From NCBI GenBank assembly GCA_051656605.1, contig JBOGCF010000036.1, positions 124,001 through 188,000 of the forward strand: 64,000 nucleotides of DNA, written 5' to 3'. Both the position numbers and the translations under genes were made by a program. Positions 43,889 to 54,600 of this stretch are shown here, one piece after another (position 1 is the first letter of the stretch; each line of letters starts with the position of its first letter). A model generated the notes under the pieces. The model made no database searches and was not told where the DNA came from. It was given only the letters and a program-made list of their open reading frames with translations. The DNA comes from UBA12018 sp051656605. Lineage in GTDB: Bacteria > Bacteroidota > Bacteroidia > Bacteroidales > CAMTPD01.

Positions 43889-46804
43889 ATGAACAAAACA
43901 AAACTACTACAACTTTGTGTTGCCGTGTTGTGCGTTACGGGTTTTTTCTCGTGCCATACGCAGCAAGCACGAACAGAGTTAAACATGAATACCGACTGGG
44001 CCTTCTTTCGAGGCGATACAGTGGGTGGCGAACGTGTCGATATGAACGATGCAAATTGGATACCGATTGCATTGCCGCACATCATGCAGTTGGAGAAGAA
44101 ACACTGTGGAGGAGATATCATCTACGACGGTGTAGGTTGGTATCGTCGTTATTTCAAAGTGCCCGAGTCGTATAAAGGAAAACGTGTGGCGCTCGAATTT
44201 GAAGGCGTAATGACCAATTGCGAAGTGTTTGTAAACGGGCAGGAAGTAGCCCGAAACTCGGGCGGATACGTCGGTTTTAACGCAGACATTTCAGACAAAC
44301 TAAAATGGAACGGCGAAAACAATGTCTTGGCCGTTCGTGTATCGGCCGTGTACGATTCGCTTACACCTCCGGCCAAGCCGCAGGCTCGTCTCGACTTTTA
44401 TTACTACAGCGGTATCTACCGTGATGTGAAAATGGTAGTGTCGGATCCGCTTCACATAACCAATGCGCTCGACAAAGGGTTGAAAAACGGAAGCGGCATC
44501 TTTGTAACCTATCCGAGTGTAAGCAAAGAGCAGGCAGAGGTATTGGTGAAAACCAACCTGTACAATGGTCGTCCGGAGGGAGAAAGCACAACTTTGCGCA
44601 CCATCCTGAAAGACGCCAATGGTAAAGAAGTAGCGAAAGAAGAATCAACACTCGATATAGCAAGTAAGACCGACAATACGATTGAGCAAAAACTATCCGT
44701 AACTAATCCGAACTTGTGGCATCCGTATGCTCCATACCTCTATACCCTCGAGTCGCAACTCTTGGTCGATGGCACGGTGATTGATTCGCAAACAGACGAA
44801 ATCGGCATTAGAACCATCAAGTATACTGCCGAGGATGGTTTCTTTATCAACGGAGAAAAAATGTATTTGATCGGAGCCAATCGCCATCAATCGTATCCGC
44901 ATGTAGGCGACGCGGCTTCAAACTCGATGCAAGAACGTGAAGTGATCGACATGAAACGAGGCGGATACAATGCCGTGCGTGCTGCACACTATCCGCACGA
45001 TCCTGCTTTTTTGAAAGCCTGCGACAAGCATGGTTTGCTTGCGATCGAATGCGTGCCGGGATGGCAATACTTCAACAGTGATCCCGTATTTACACAACGT
45101 CTCGAAGAGGTTACCCGCGGCATGATTCGTCGCGACAGAAACCGTCCGTCGATCATCATGTGGGAAACGGCTCTCAACGAAACGCACTATCCGCTTTCGG
45201 TCGTAGAGCAAATCTTTAAGGCAGCGCACGAAGAGTATCCGGGCGATCAGATGTATACCTCGGGCGACTATCTTAGTCACGAAGATACCTATCCATACTA
45301 CGATATATTCTACAAGCAAGTGTCGGGTTACCCGAAAGACGGTAGTGTGATGAGTAATTATCTCGAAGATCAATTGACGTTGAAGCCGCTCTTTACCCGC
45401 GAATGGGGCGACGGTGTAGGTGAGAAGCCGCGCGTAAGACTCGACGAGAATACCTACGAACAGTACCGTCAATGTCGTGGCCGATACAAGCAACTCAACG
45501 GCGAAGGTTACTTCGATTGGTGTATGCTCGATGCGAATCCGCACATGGGTGGTCACTTCCTTTGGAGTTACAATGACTATGCGCGTGGTGCGGAAGAAGA
45601 GACAATGTTTTGCGGAGTCGTAGACGTAAACCGCTATCCGAAGCAGAGTTATTACATGATGCAAAGCATGCGCTCGAATGCGATTTCGCAAGCAGGACTG
45701 TATGACGGACCAATGATCTTTATCGGATCCGATAACGCATCGGCCAAACTGCCTACTTCTACAACCGAGATTCCGGTTTACTCCAATTGCGACGCGGTTG
45801 AGTTGTATCGCAACGGTAAGTTGATCGAACGTAAAACGCGTGAAGGCGAGAAAGAAGCCTACAAATGGACGGTAGCAAAAGGCGGTAGCCCTTGCTTTGT
45901 ATTCGACGCGAAAGGATACGAAGCCGGCGAACTAAAAGCAATCGGATTCATCGGAGACAAAGAAGTGGTTTCGCATGCCGTGCATACGCTCGAAGCAGCC
46001 GATTATATCGAAGTTTACATCCCTGAGCATGGCATCACGCCTGTAGCCGACGGAAGCGATATGATTCCGGTATACTTTAAAATCTGCGATAAGAACGGAA
46101 CCCTTGTGAATACGTCAGACGCAGAAATCACCATTCAGGTAAAAGGCGAAGGATCGCTTATCGGCGACAACATCCGCCGCGTCGGAATCAATCCGCAAAA
46201 GGTAGAAGGCGGCATTGGCTTTGCGTTTGTACGTTGCGGCAAAAAGGCAGGAACCATTGAGATCGAGGCTTCGGCCGATGGGTTGAAGTCGGGCAAAAAC
46301 TCCATCAAAACAATGCCTTTCCAAGGTACGTATGTCGAAGACGGCAGCCACACACCATTTACAGGAAATGAAGAAGACGGCGTAGTTGTAAAGCCTACTC
46401 GCTGGGACAAGCAGATTCTTGCGCGCGAACAAGCACCGATCGAGTCGGTTGTAGCGAGTTCTTCTCAAGCCGGGTTTGAAGTGGCACAAGTTGCCGATGG
46501 CGACGATTTCTCATGGTGGATTGCAGGAGAAGACAAGTTTCCGCAAGTGGTTACGGTAACACTCCAAGAGAAAACGCCAATTGTAGCGAGTCGTGTTCGT
46601 TTTCAGAAAGACAGCTCTTCGTATACACATCGCGTAGAAACCTCTGTCGACGGTGTTACGTGGGAACCATTCTATGAGCGCGAATGCACCGGTTGGGAGT
46701 TTAAACCAATGCGATTGAACAAAGAGATCAAATACTTTAGAGTCATCATCGACAAGGCTTCGGATGGAAGAGCCGGTCTTGCCGAAATATCGTTCTACAA
46801 GTAA
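43889..46804 (+). CDS. GH2 beta-galactosidase-type lipoprotein with F5/8-like C-terminus
   Basis: A 971-residue lipoprotein (signal ends FFSC, Cys22). It has the GH2 order: sugar-binding beta-sandwich (to about residue 185, WYRRYFKVP), immunoglobulin-like domain (to about 300), and TIM barrel with acid/base Glu431 (WETALNET) and nucleophile Glu505 (FTREWGDG). A beta-sandwich follows, then a C-terminal discoidin (F5/8 type C) like domain (residues about 850-971, KFPQVVTVTL, SRVRFQKDSS and ISFYK), probably sugar-binding. The NHR-like stretch ANRHQSYPHVG is typical of beta-galactosidases. It is cotranscribed with the GH95-like gene and ends at the strong hairpin at 46823-46884. Confidence 0.88.
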   Translation: MNKTKLLQLCVAVLCVTGFFSCHTQQARTELNMNTDWAFFRGDTVGGERVDMNDANWIPIALPHIMQLEKKHCGGDIIYDGVGWYRRYFKVPESYKGKRVALEFEGVMTNCEVFVNGQEVARNSGGYVGFNADISDKLKWNGENNVLAVRVSAVYDSLTPPAKPQARLDFYYYSGIYRDVKMVVSDPLHITNALDKGLKNGSGIFVTYPSVSKEQAEVLVKTNLYNGRPEGESTTLRTILKDANGKEVAKEESTLDIASKTDNTIEQKLSVTNPNLWHPYAPYLYTLESQLLVDGTVIDSQTDEIGIRTIKYTAEDGFFINGEKMYLIGANRHQSYPHVGDAASNSMQEREVIDMKRGGYNAVRAAHYPHDPAFLKACDKHGLLAIECVPGWQYFNSDPVFTQRLEEVTRGMIRRDRNRPSIIMWETALNETHYPLSVVEQIFKAAHEEYPGDQMYTSGDYLSHEDTYPYYDIFYKQVSGYPKDGSVMSNYLEDQLTLKPLFTREWGDGVGEKPRVRLDENTYEQYRQCRGRYKQLNGEGYFDWCMLDANPHMGGHFLWSYNDYARGAEEETMFCGVVDVNRYPKQSYYMMQSMRSNAISQAGLYDGPMIFIGSDNASAKLPTSTTEIPVYSNCDAVELYRNGKLIERKTREGEKEAYKWTVAKGGSPCFVFDAKGYEAGELKAIGFIGDKEVVSHAVHTLEAADYIEVYIPEHGITPVADGSDMIPVYFKICDKNGTLVNTSDAEITIQVKGEGSLIGDNIRRVGINPQKVEGGIGFAFVRCGKKAGTIEIEASADGLKSGKNSIKTMPFQGTYVEDGSHTPFTGNEEDGVVVKPTRWDKQILAREQAPIESVVASSSQAGFEVAQVADGDDFSWWIAGEDKFPQVVTVTLQEKTPIVASRVRFQKDSSSYTHRVETSVDGVTWEPFYERECTGWEFKPMRLNKEIKYFRVIIDKASDGRAGLAEISFYK

Positions 46805-46822
46805 CAATCTTGACATAAAACA

Positions 46823-46884
46823 AAAACGCCCCGTAAAACAAGGCTAGCGATACGATGCTATGCTCCTGTTTTACGGGGCGTTTT
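46823..46884. terminator. Strong bidirectional terminator after the GH2 gene
   Basis: An 18-bp perfect stem (AAAACGCCCCGTAAAACA with its reverse complement) around a 26-base loop with A- and T-rich flanks, lying between two converging genes. Confidence 0.92.
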
Positions 46885-46916
46885 TTATTCTGTCGCGGAA
46901 GCAATACCGCACAAGC

Positions 46917-47888
46917 TTAATCGATTGTGGGCGAATGCTCAAATGTAAGCTCGTATTTACCGGTAGGAACCACACGGATAAACTTTCCTTTTACTTCGTA
47001 TGTCGTTTGCGTTTCTTTATTGATATAAGTAGCCGTATACGAAACCTTTGTTTGTTTGAACTCGGCAAACAAGATTTGTTTCGTTGTTCCGGGTTCGAAT
47101 AAACGAGTTACTTCAACTCCTTTATATGAGCAGTCTCTTTGCTTAAAAGCATAATTATAGATGCTAGGCTTCGTATCAAAGTAGATTTTATCGTCGTACA
47201 CATTGTTGGGTATATCCACTTCAACAGAATCTTTTCCAAGAAGTATCTCTTTTCGTTTATCGTCGCTTGTAAAGATATGAGTGTCGAAGATGTTATAAAA
47301 CGGGAGAACTGTCATTTCGACCGGTTTATTGGAATGGACAATAATTTTATCAATCAGAGCGCGTGATTGTTCCGTATATATCGAGTCGCCGTCGCCCGGA
47401 GATAAGGAATAAGTGATCTTGTCAAATAAATAACCGGCCGACTTCTTTTGTTCAAAGGGAATACGTTGCGTGTATTCGCCAGACGTTAAAAGAAGATCGT
47501 AAGTAAAGGACTCGTCGTAGAAGTTTTCATGGATGTCAATTATCAGTTTATTATCAGACGTATGTGTGACAGTGAAGCCTTTATAATCCCAGTTACTAGT
47601 CATGCGGCCCGGCCCGGTAAGCTTCATCGGTGAGTCTTTTTGTATTAGATTATTATTTTCATCGTAAATGTCTCCAAATACAGATGACGCAGAGTTGCTT
47701 AAAACTACTGCGACTTCCCAGTTTTCGAAGGCAATAGGTAGCTCTTTTCTTCCTCCCGTCGACTCAAACGCTAAGGCTTTATCGACCGGACAGATTACAA
47801 TCTCGAGTTCGTTTTCATTAGAACAACTTGTAAACGTCAAAGCAACCATACATAAGCACAGTGCACTTAAAATTGATATTCGTTTCAT
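46917..47888 (-). CDS. Lipoprotein of unknown function
   Basis: A 323-residue lipoprotein (signal MKRISILSALCLCMVALTFTSC, lipid site Cys22). The mature part is beta-rich: a first domain (residues about 30-150) with AFESTGGRKELPIAFENWEV recalls BACON-like immunoglobulin domains, and the rest (VEMTVLPFYNIFD, RLFEPGTTKQILFAEFKQT, YTATYINKETQTTYEVKGKF) looks like further beta-sandwiches. A role on the cell surface next to the glycan-use genes is likely but unproven. A TATATTTG box lies at 47928-47921 on its strand. Confidence 0.6.
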   Translation of the reverse strand: MKRISILSALCLCMVALTFTSCSNENELEIVICPVDKALAFESTGGRKELPIAFENWEVAVVLSNSASSVFGDIYDENNNLIQKDSPMKLTGPGRMTSNWDYKGFTVTHTSDNKLIIDIHENFYDESFTYDLLLTSGEYTQRIPFEQKKSAGYLFDKITYSLSPGDGDSIYTEQSRALIDKIIVHSNKPVEMTVLPFYNIFDTHIFTSDDKRKEILLGKDSVEVDIPNNVYDDKIYFDTKPSIYNYAFKQRDCSYKGVEVTRLFEPGTTKQILFAEFKQTKVSYTATYINKETQTTYEVKGKFIRVVPTGKYELTFEHSPTID

Positions 47889-48958
47889 AGTAGATCATTT
47901 AATGTTTTACATGGTAAAGACAAATATATAACTAATTGCGAATGATTTAATAATTAGTAGATTTAAATCTCTAAATATAAAGGTTTACAAATATGAGTCG
48001 TCGATTTGATGTGTTGAGGCAGGGTTGGGAGCTAACGGTTTGTGCCTTAATGTATAATTTGATAAAAGGAGCTGGGGGCTTGTTTGCCGTGTGAATCATT
48101 GCGATTTGCGGTAAATAAGCTCTTTTTTTGCTAGATGAAGTTGTTTGCCGAACAAATAAATACTTACGGTTTGTCGTGAAATCGTTGTTTTGTCTGACGC
48201 TTTTTGGTGCGCCTTACTGAGTAGGTGTTTTTGACCTTTCAAAATGCAGGGCGTTTGTTTTTTGTGCAAACGATTTGTAAAAGCTCAACTCTTGCTCAGT
48301 AGCTTGTAAATGTAGCATCCCTAGGATTGGTGCGGAGACCGCACTCTCGTGAAAATAAGCTCTGTTGGTCTGCACGAATTCCCATTACGTCTTCAATGAA
48401 AACTGTTTTCAGTTATGGTGAAGAGTGAAATCACGCTTCATTGAAAATGAAATCACGCACGCATGGTGAGTGAAAATAGTATTCGTGGTGAGTAAAAATT
48501 GTCTATTCAAAAACCAAGAATGGTTCTTGAAAGAAGCAAATAAGGTTTTCGGAAGAAGTAAACTTGCTTTTTGTCTGAACCAAGCATGGTTTTTTCGATA
48601 AGATTGACTAAAAACGGCAAAAAGTCCGGTTGGTACGTTCATAAACGATGTTATGGCTTTCCGGAAACGTGATTTTCTGAACGTGAAAAATCAGCCTGTT
48701 TTGACAATCTAGCACGAAAACGGGCTTTAAAAACTTCAAATAACGGTCTCGGAAACTACGAGATGAATGCTTGAAAATCAGACTTAGTGTATAGAATAAG
48801 AAAAGTACGAATTGTTAGTAAAGTCTGAATTAATTTCTTTTTCTTTGTTGCGAAGCATCGAAAAGACCAATGCATGCTTCCTATTCGTAAAGCGAAAAAT
48901 ACCATGTAATCACTTCATCTTGTTTGCGCCATGCAAGCGAGACCAATCAAACGTAGAT
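47889..48958. other. 1.07-kb gene-free region
   Basis: No frame here has credible coding properties; the longest, 77 codons leftward at 48409-48642, lies wholly in the repeat and lacks a recognisable protein pattern. The region separates two divergently transcribed lipoprotein genes and should hold both promoters (TATATTTG at 47928-47921 for the leftward one). From about 48357 to 48840 the DNA keeps a 22-base period, described as a separate feature. Confidence 0.75.
48357..48841. repeat. Degenerate 22-base periodic tandem repeat
   Basis: Cutting the sequence every 22 bases from 48512 gives units that start with AA at 48512, 48534, 48556, 48578, 48600, 48622, 48644, 48666, 48688, 48732, 48754, 48776, 48798 and 48820; only 48710 starts TA. 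Neighbouring units share longer matches: AACCAAG-ATGGTT at 48512 and 48578, and AAGAAG-AAA at 48531 and 48553. Two bases out of phase, TGAAATCACGC occurs at 48426 and 48448, and GGTGAGT-AAAAT at 48465 and 48487. Similar AAGCTCT units occur at 48117 and 48357. Unit identity is otherwise low. Function unknown. Confidence 0.65.
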
Positions 48959-49981
48959 ATGAAAATAAATAAATCGATTAGCCTTTGTTGTATTGCGAGT
49001 GCTTTGATCTCTTTTTCGGCTTGTACAACCTCGACCAAGCCTGTAGAACGCGAAAGCATTACTTATAAAGTTGTGACCGATAATCTCGAGACCCGAATGC
49101 CCGGAACCTTTATGAAAGTAGGTAATTATTTAGTGTGGGAAGATCCTTTTGCGAAAGATCGGTTTATGCACGTCGTTGATCCGCAAAGCGGAAAAGAGGT
49201 GGGCACCATGGGAGATGTTGGGCAAGGCCCCGAGGAGTTTACGACTCCCGCTATTTCTAAAACCTTCGACAATCGCGTGTTTGTATATGATCTGAATACG
49301 AAACGCCAGGCCTTTTATTCCGTTGATCGTCTTGTGAGCAATCAGTCTCCTTTTACGAGGTATATAGATAATACAGACCTTGATGCGACGGATAAAATCA
49401 ATATCAATGACGATCAGTTTATTATTATTGAACCGGCAGAAATGACGATCTTTAAGTATGTCAATAAAACGGATACGATTGCATTTGGATCACAACTGAT
49501 CAACGGGGAGAACATAGACAATCGTTTTACTATTAATCAGGGAAGGATACAGTACAATCCGAAGATAGATAAGTTCGTTTTTGCTTCGTCGTCATTACCT
49601 GCTATCAGAGTTTATTCGATTAATAAAGGAAACATTATAGAGGAATATCGAAGCACGATACCGGATAATGCGTATTCCTTTGTGGGTGGTGGTGTTAAAA
49701 TAGATAGGAATAGAAAAGCTAGTCTGGATATGTCGCTGACAAAAGACTACATCGTAACCATTCAACGTGATTATGAAAAAGACAATACGGATGAATCTAC
49801 CGTTGGAATGGACTTTAGCAAAAATGCAACTACCCTTTTCCTTTACGATTATAACGGGAGTCTGAAAAAGATCGTCGATACAGGCATGCCGATTCTTCGC
49901 TTGGCGGGTGACGCAGAAAACAATACAGTGTATGTGGTGGGAGTAAACCCTGAATTTGTGATTGCGCAAGTAGCACTGTAA
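48959..49981 (+). CDS. Six-bladed beta-propeller lipoprotein
   Basis: A 340-residue lipoprotein starting at the ATG at 48959 (MKINKSISLCCIASALISFSAC, lipid site Cys22); the longer open frame upstream runs into the repeat region and would hide the signal. It carries the GQGPEEF motif and blade strands such as RVFVYDLNTKRQAFYSVD, IIIEPAEMTIFKYV and TLFLYDYNGSLKKI. It belongs to the same broad propeller group as the proteins at 35749, 58637 and 59797. It lies next to the sigma/FecR/SusCD operon and may be part of that glycan-use system; its biochemical role is unknown. Confidence 0.78.
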   Translation: MKINKSISLCCIASALISFSACTTSTKPVERESITYKVVTDNLETRMPGTFMKVGNYLVWEDPFAKDRFMHVVDPQSGKEVGTMGDVGQGPEEFTTPAISKTFDNRVFVYDLNTKRQAFYSVDRLVSNQSPFTRYIDNTDLDATDKININDDQFIIIEPAEMTIFKYVNKTDTIAFGSQLINGENIDNRFTINQGRIQYNPKIDKFVFASSSLPAIRVYSINKGNIIEEYRSTIPDNAYSFVGGGVKIDRNRKASLDMSLTKDYIVTIQRDYEKDNTDESTVGMDFSKNATTLFLYDYNGSLKKIVDTGMPILRLAGDAENNTVYVVGVNPEFVIAQVAL

Positions 49982-50032
49982 ACGAACAAAGTTGCTTATC
50001 TTCAAAAAAGGGATAAGCAACTTCTTGCGACT

Positions 50033-50599
50033 TTACAAGAAAAGCCTGTATAATATCAACGGCATCAATGGCAAGTAGTCTTTGAGGGCGGTGCGCAGTA
50101 GTTTCAACGCATTCGACATGCGGTATTCGATCGTCTTCTTTGATACGCCAAGCTCGTCGGCTATCTCCTGATAACTCATCTCTTGCATTCGGCTTCGCAC
50201 AAATACTTCCTTGTAGCTATCGGGCAGCGATTCGATAGCTTTCTCAATCTGCTCCGCTAGTTCGCCCGACAAGTAATAGTCGGGATCTTCAAAATGTACA
50301 TGCAGTGCATCGTAAATCTCCGAGTGTTTTTGTTGGTGACATTGTTGCGATTTAATCGCGTTGAGGCAGCGATATTTCGTTGCCGTAAAAAGGTATGACT
50401 TTACCGATGAACTGATTTGTAGCGATTGCCTGTTTTCCCAAAGATAGACCATCAAATCCTCCACGATCTCTTCAGCATAATGATCAGGCACATACTGAGA
50501 AGCGTACTCACAAAGCGGCGAGTAGTACGAAACGAAAAGCTTCTTGAAGCTCTTTTTATCATCCCTTTGTATGTTCGAAATTAACAATATGTCTTCCAT
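50033..50599 (-). CDS. ECF sigma-70 family RNA polymerase sigma factor
   Basis: A 188-residue sigma factor of the Bacteroidetes FecI-like type. Region 2 shows VSYYSPLCEYASQYV and VEDLMVYLWENR (core binding and -10 recognition), and region 4 LPDSYKEVFVRSRMQEMSY followed by IADELGVSKKTIEYRMS (-35 helix-turn-helix). The ATG at 50599 is preferred over a GTG one codon earlier. It is divergent from the FecR-like anti-sigma gene and should direct transcription of fecR-susC-susD-sulfatase when released. A TACCTTTA near-match to the -7 box is at 50631-50624. Confidence 0.92.
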   Translation of the reverse strand: MEDILLISNIQRDDKKSFKKLFVSYYSPLCEYASQYVPDHYAEEIVEDLMVYLWENRQSLQISSSVKSYLFTATKYRCLNAIKSQQCHQQKHSEIYDALHVHFEDPDYYLSGELAEQIEKAIESLPDSYKEVFVRSRMQEMSYQEIADELGVSKKTIEYRMSNALKLLRTALKDYLPLMPLILYRLFL

Positions 50600-50720
50600 C
50601 ACGCAGTTACAATATAGATTCAGTAAAGGTATATAGAAATAAATTTAAAAAAAAAGACATTTTCGTTTAGGGTGGTAAGCAAGTTAGTTGTCTTCTCTAT
50701 GTAAACAGGAAATAATATAC

Positions 50721-51665
50721 ATGAAAGACAACAGACACTATACAGAAGAAGAGCAAGACTATTTGTTGAATCATGCCGTGCGTACACGTGGGCGTATTGC
50801 GCAAAGAGATCCTTTGGCCGCATACGCAAGAGTGGAAAGCCGGCTGACAAAGAACCGTGCGTTGTGGTGGAGCCGACGTGTTGTTGCGGTAGCTGCATGT
50901 GTGATTGCGGTTGTTGGTTTGTCTGTTTCTATTGCAAAGTATGCCGTAGATGCTCCGGTACTTGTTCCACAGTACGTCACATTAGAGGCCAATGCCGGTA
51001 TGAGGGGATACTTTACATTGCCCGATAGCACGCAAGTTTATTTGAACTCAGGATCTACAATAACATACCCGGTGCGCTTCGATGGCAACGAGCGCAATGT
51101 GTTGCTTGTGGGGGAAGCTTACTTTAAAGTAACGCGAAACGAGCAACAACCTTTTGTGGTGAGTACTTCCAACGACCAACTGCGCGTGAAAGTGTATGGC
51201 ACAGAGTTTAATGTGCAAGCATTCAAGAATGAATCGGCCGTATACACTACATTGGTCGAGGGTTCTGTTGCGTTGCAATATAAAAATAACACGGGCACAT
51301 TTACCGAGCATCGTCTCAAGCCTTCGGAACGTGCGATATATTCGCTTTCGAAACACAAAGTAGCGGTACAACAAGTAAACGCTGAGGTGGAAAAGGCTTG
51401 GATAGATGGCAAATTGATTTTCAAAGATACGCCTATGCCCGAAGTATTGCGCCGCTTGGCCCTACACTACAATGTAAAGTTTGAAGTTGCCGATAACTCG
51501 ATTTACCAACACCGCTTTACCGGGGTGTTTCAGGGGCGTCCATTGAGCCAAGTACTAAATTACATTACTATTTCTTCTAATATAGCATATTCGATAATCG
51601 ATAATAGAGAAGACGACACACTGAATTTACATCATTCGGTGGTCAAGTTAACCATGAAAAAGTAA
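50721..51665 (+). CDS. FecR-family anti-sigma factor
   Basis: A 314-residue inner-membrane anti-sigma factor starting at the ATG at 50721 (MKDNRHYTEEEQDYLL). A cytoplasmic N-terminal part that should bind the sigma factor (residues 1-60) is followed by one membrane span (about 63-83), then the periplasmic FecR domain (ANAGMRGYFTLPDSTQVYLNSG, residues about 98-200) and a C-terminal DUF4974-like domain (KDTPMPEVLRRLALHYNVKF). The latter resembles an STN fold and receives the signal from the SusC STN domain. It is the first gene of the rightward operon, 25 bases before susC. Confidence 0.94.
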   Translation: MKDNRHYTEEEQDYLLNHAVRTRGRIAQRDPLAAYARVESRLTKNRALWWSRRVVAVAACVIAVVGLSVSIAKYAVDAPVLVPQYVTLEANAGMRGYFTLPDSTQVYLNSGSTITYPVRFDGNERNVLLVGEAYFKVTRNEQQPFVVSTSNDQLRVKVYGTEFNVQAFKNESAVYTTLVEGSVALQYKNNTGTFTEHRLKPSERAIYSLSKHKVAVQQVNAEVEKAWIDGKLIFKDTPMPEVLRRLALHYNVKFEVADNSIYQHRFTGVFQGRPLSQVLNYITISSNIAYSIIDNREDDTLNLHHSVVKLTMKK

Positions 51666-51690
51666 ACATAAACATTTAACAAAGAGTAGT

Positions 51691-54600
51691 ATGTTGGGAA
51701 AATCAAAACGAGCCATCAAGTTAACCTGTTTGTCATTATCCATGACAACATGCATGGCTTTCGCTTCCGATCAGGCAGCTAAGCTAACTTTAAATGCGAG
51801 CAATCAATCCATCTCGTCTGTATTGGCATTGATCGAGTCGCAAACAGACTTTAATTTCTTTTACAACAGTCAGTTGGTCGACGTAAACAAGACCGTGACC
51901 GTGAAAACAAGCAACGAAGACATCAATGATGTGCTTCACAAAGTATTTAAGGGTACGAATGTGTCTTATCAAGTTGTAGACAAAGACATCATTCTTACCG
52001 TGAAAAACGCACCGGGAGTAAGTCAGCAACGCAAAAAAATCACCGGAACTGTTGTAGACGCAACCGGCGAGCCCGTAATCGGGGCTAATGTGGTAGAGAA
52101 AGGAACTACCAACGGATCTATTACCGATCTTGATGGAAACTTTACGCTCGATGTGGCTGACAAAGGAATCCTACAGGTGTCTTATATCGGATACAATACG
52201 CAAGACATTTCGGTAGCAAAGGGCACACACTTTACGGTCAAACTACTAGAGGATACGCAGAACCTCGATGAAGTGGTGATTGTAGGGTATGGTGTGCAGA
52301 AGAAGGTAAACCTTACCGGGTCGGTTTCTTCGGTGAAAGGAGAAGAGCTTAGTTTGCGTCCTGTGACCAATGCAACGCAAAGTTTGCAGGGACTTGTACC
52401 GGGACTTACTGTAAATAATAACCAATCGGGTCGTCCGGGTGCTTCAGGAACGCTAAGCCTTCGCGGGCAGGGAAATCTTGCCAATAATGCTTCGCCGTAT
52501 GTCTTGGTAGATGGGGTTGAGATGAACCTGTCGGATGTAAATCCGAACGATATCGAAAACATCTCGGTATTGAAAGACGCTGCCGCTTGCGCTATCTACG
52601 GTGCACGTGCGGCTTATGGGGTGATTCTTGTAACCACAAAGCGTGGCGAAGAGGGCAAAATGCGCGTGAATTATCAAGGTACCATCGGTTGGAACTCTCC
52701 AACGGTAATGCCGAAAATGGCGGATGCGTATGAGTTTGCAACCTACTTCAACGAAGCGTGTAAGAATGCGGGTGTAAATCAGCAATACAGTGACGAAAAG
52801 CTTTCGCTGTTGCAGCAATATATGAAAGACCCTACAGGTATCGATCCATGGGCAGAGATGAAAGGCAACGACTTGGTTGCGGCTTTTGAGAATACGGCAA
52901 ATGGAGTAGGTAACGTCGATTACTTTAAGTTGCATTACAAGGATGCTGCCTTCAAGCAAAATCACAATCTGAGTTTGAGCGGAGGAGGCAAGAGTGCGCA
53001 GTACTACGTTTCGTCGGGTATCTATACCGAAGACGGGATCTTGCGGTTTGCCGATATGGATTACAAACGTTACAACTTTAATGCCAGCATGTCTTCTCAA
53101 ATGACCAAGTGGCTAAAGATGAATGTAAACACGAAGTTCATGCACTCCGACGAGAATACACCATTCGGGGATGGCGGGCTAAGTGAGGGCTTTTACCATT
53201 CGTTGGCACGCTTCCGTCCTACGGTAAGTCCGGTCGATCCGCATGGAAACTATACCGAGCTTACCATGATTCCCTACTTGCAAAGCGGCACGTACACCAA
53301 TACGAAGCGCTACAACATGGCACTTACCGGAGGCTTCGAAGTGCAGCCGATCAAGAATTGGAGAATCATTCTCGACTATACATTTCGTATGAGCAACATG
53401 CAGTATGATGCGTTGAATGTGGCACCAATGATACCCGGGATGGATGGTACTACGATGTACAAAGGGACAAGAGGGGAGCTCGGTGTTGCAACAAACGGGC
53501 GCTTTACTCGCGCCGAGGCTGCAACCAATTATCAAACAATCAATCTCTATACCAATTACCTCTTTACGCTAAACGAGAAGCACAACTTCGCGTTTATGGG
53601 TGGATACCAGGAAGAGAATAGCGACTATCGGTATCTCAAGAATAATGTTGTGGATTTGATTTCGACCACAAACCCGGGTCTGGAATTAGGAACCGGAGAT
53701 CGTATTACGGTAGATACACGCAACGGTTGGGCTACACGCGGATTCTTTGGTCGTATCAATTACGATTACGATGGAAAGTATCTGGTGGAGGCGAATGGTA
53801 GATACGACGGATCGTCTCGCTTTGCCGCAGATCATCGTTGGGGCTTCTTTCCGTCGGTTTCGTTGGGTTGGAACATCACCCGCGAATCGTTTATGGAACC
53901 GATTACCAACGTACTTCCTGTGTTGAAGTTGCGCGGATCGTATGGCTTGCTGGGTAATCAGAACGGTGCCGGTTTGTATACGTTTGCTTCTACAATGGGC
54001 ATACAGTCGTTGGGTAATTATTACTTTACCGATGGCAGACAGATGTATATCAAAGCGCCGGGTGTAATAGATCCGAACACAACTTGGGAGAAGGTAGAGA
54101 GTAAAAACCTTGGGCTCGACTTTGGTTTCTTTAATAATGCGTTGTCGGGTACATTCGATGTGTTTCAGCGCGATACGAAAGATATGCTCGGGCCTACTGC
54201 CGACTTGGCCGATATGTTTGGCGCGGATGCTCCGCAAACCAATAATGCTCGCATGCGCAATCGTGGGTGGGAACTGACACTGCAATACAAAGGAACGATC
54301 GGAAAGGATATTGAGTACACGGTAGGAGGTTTGCTTTCGGATGCGACTTCGGAGGTGACTCGTTATGAAAATCCTACGGGAACGAATCCGGCGGGCAACT
54401 GGTATGTAGGTAAGCGTGTTGGTGAAATCTGGGGATACCGTGCATCGGGCTTGATTCAGGATCAGGACGAAGCCGATATTTACAACCAGTCGTTTGATCT
54501 ATCTTATATTTCGGGACAGAAGTGGACTCCCGGTGATGTAAAGTATTTGGACGTGAATGGAGACGGAAAGATTGATAACGGCACAAATACACTCGACGAT

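Noticed and set aside
44918..45691. 257-codon frame opposite the GH2 gene
   Set aside because: It is fully contained in the strongly supported GH2 frame, which carries both catalytic glutamates, and its own product shows no recognisable domain.
48409..48642. 77-codon leftward frame in the gene-free region
   Set aside because: It lies entirely inside the 22-base periodic DNA, whose period shifts the reading frame, and its product shows only echoes of the repeat (KNHAWF and KNHSWF). No promoter or conserved pattern supports it.
48117..48841. CRISPR array as explanation of the 22-base periodicity
   Set aside because: Units are contiguous and degenerate, with no alternation of conserved repeats and unique spacers, and no cas genes are present.
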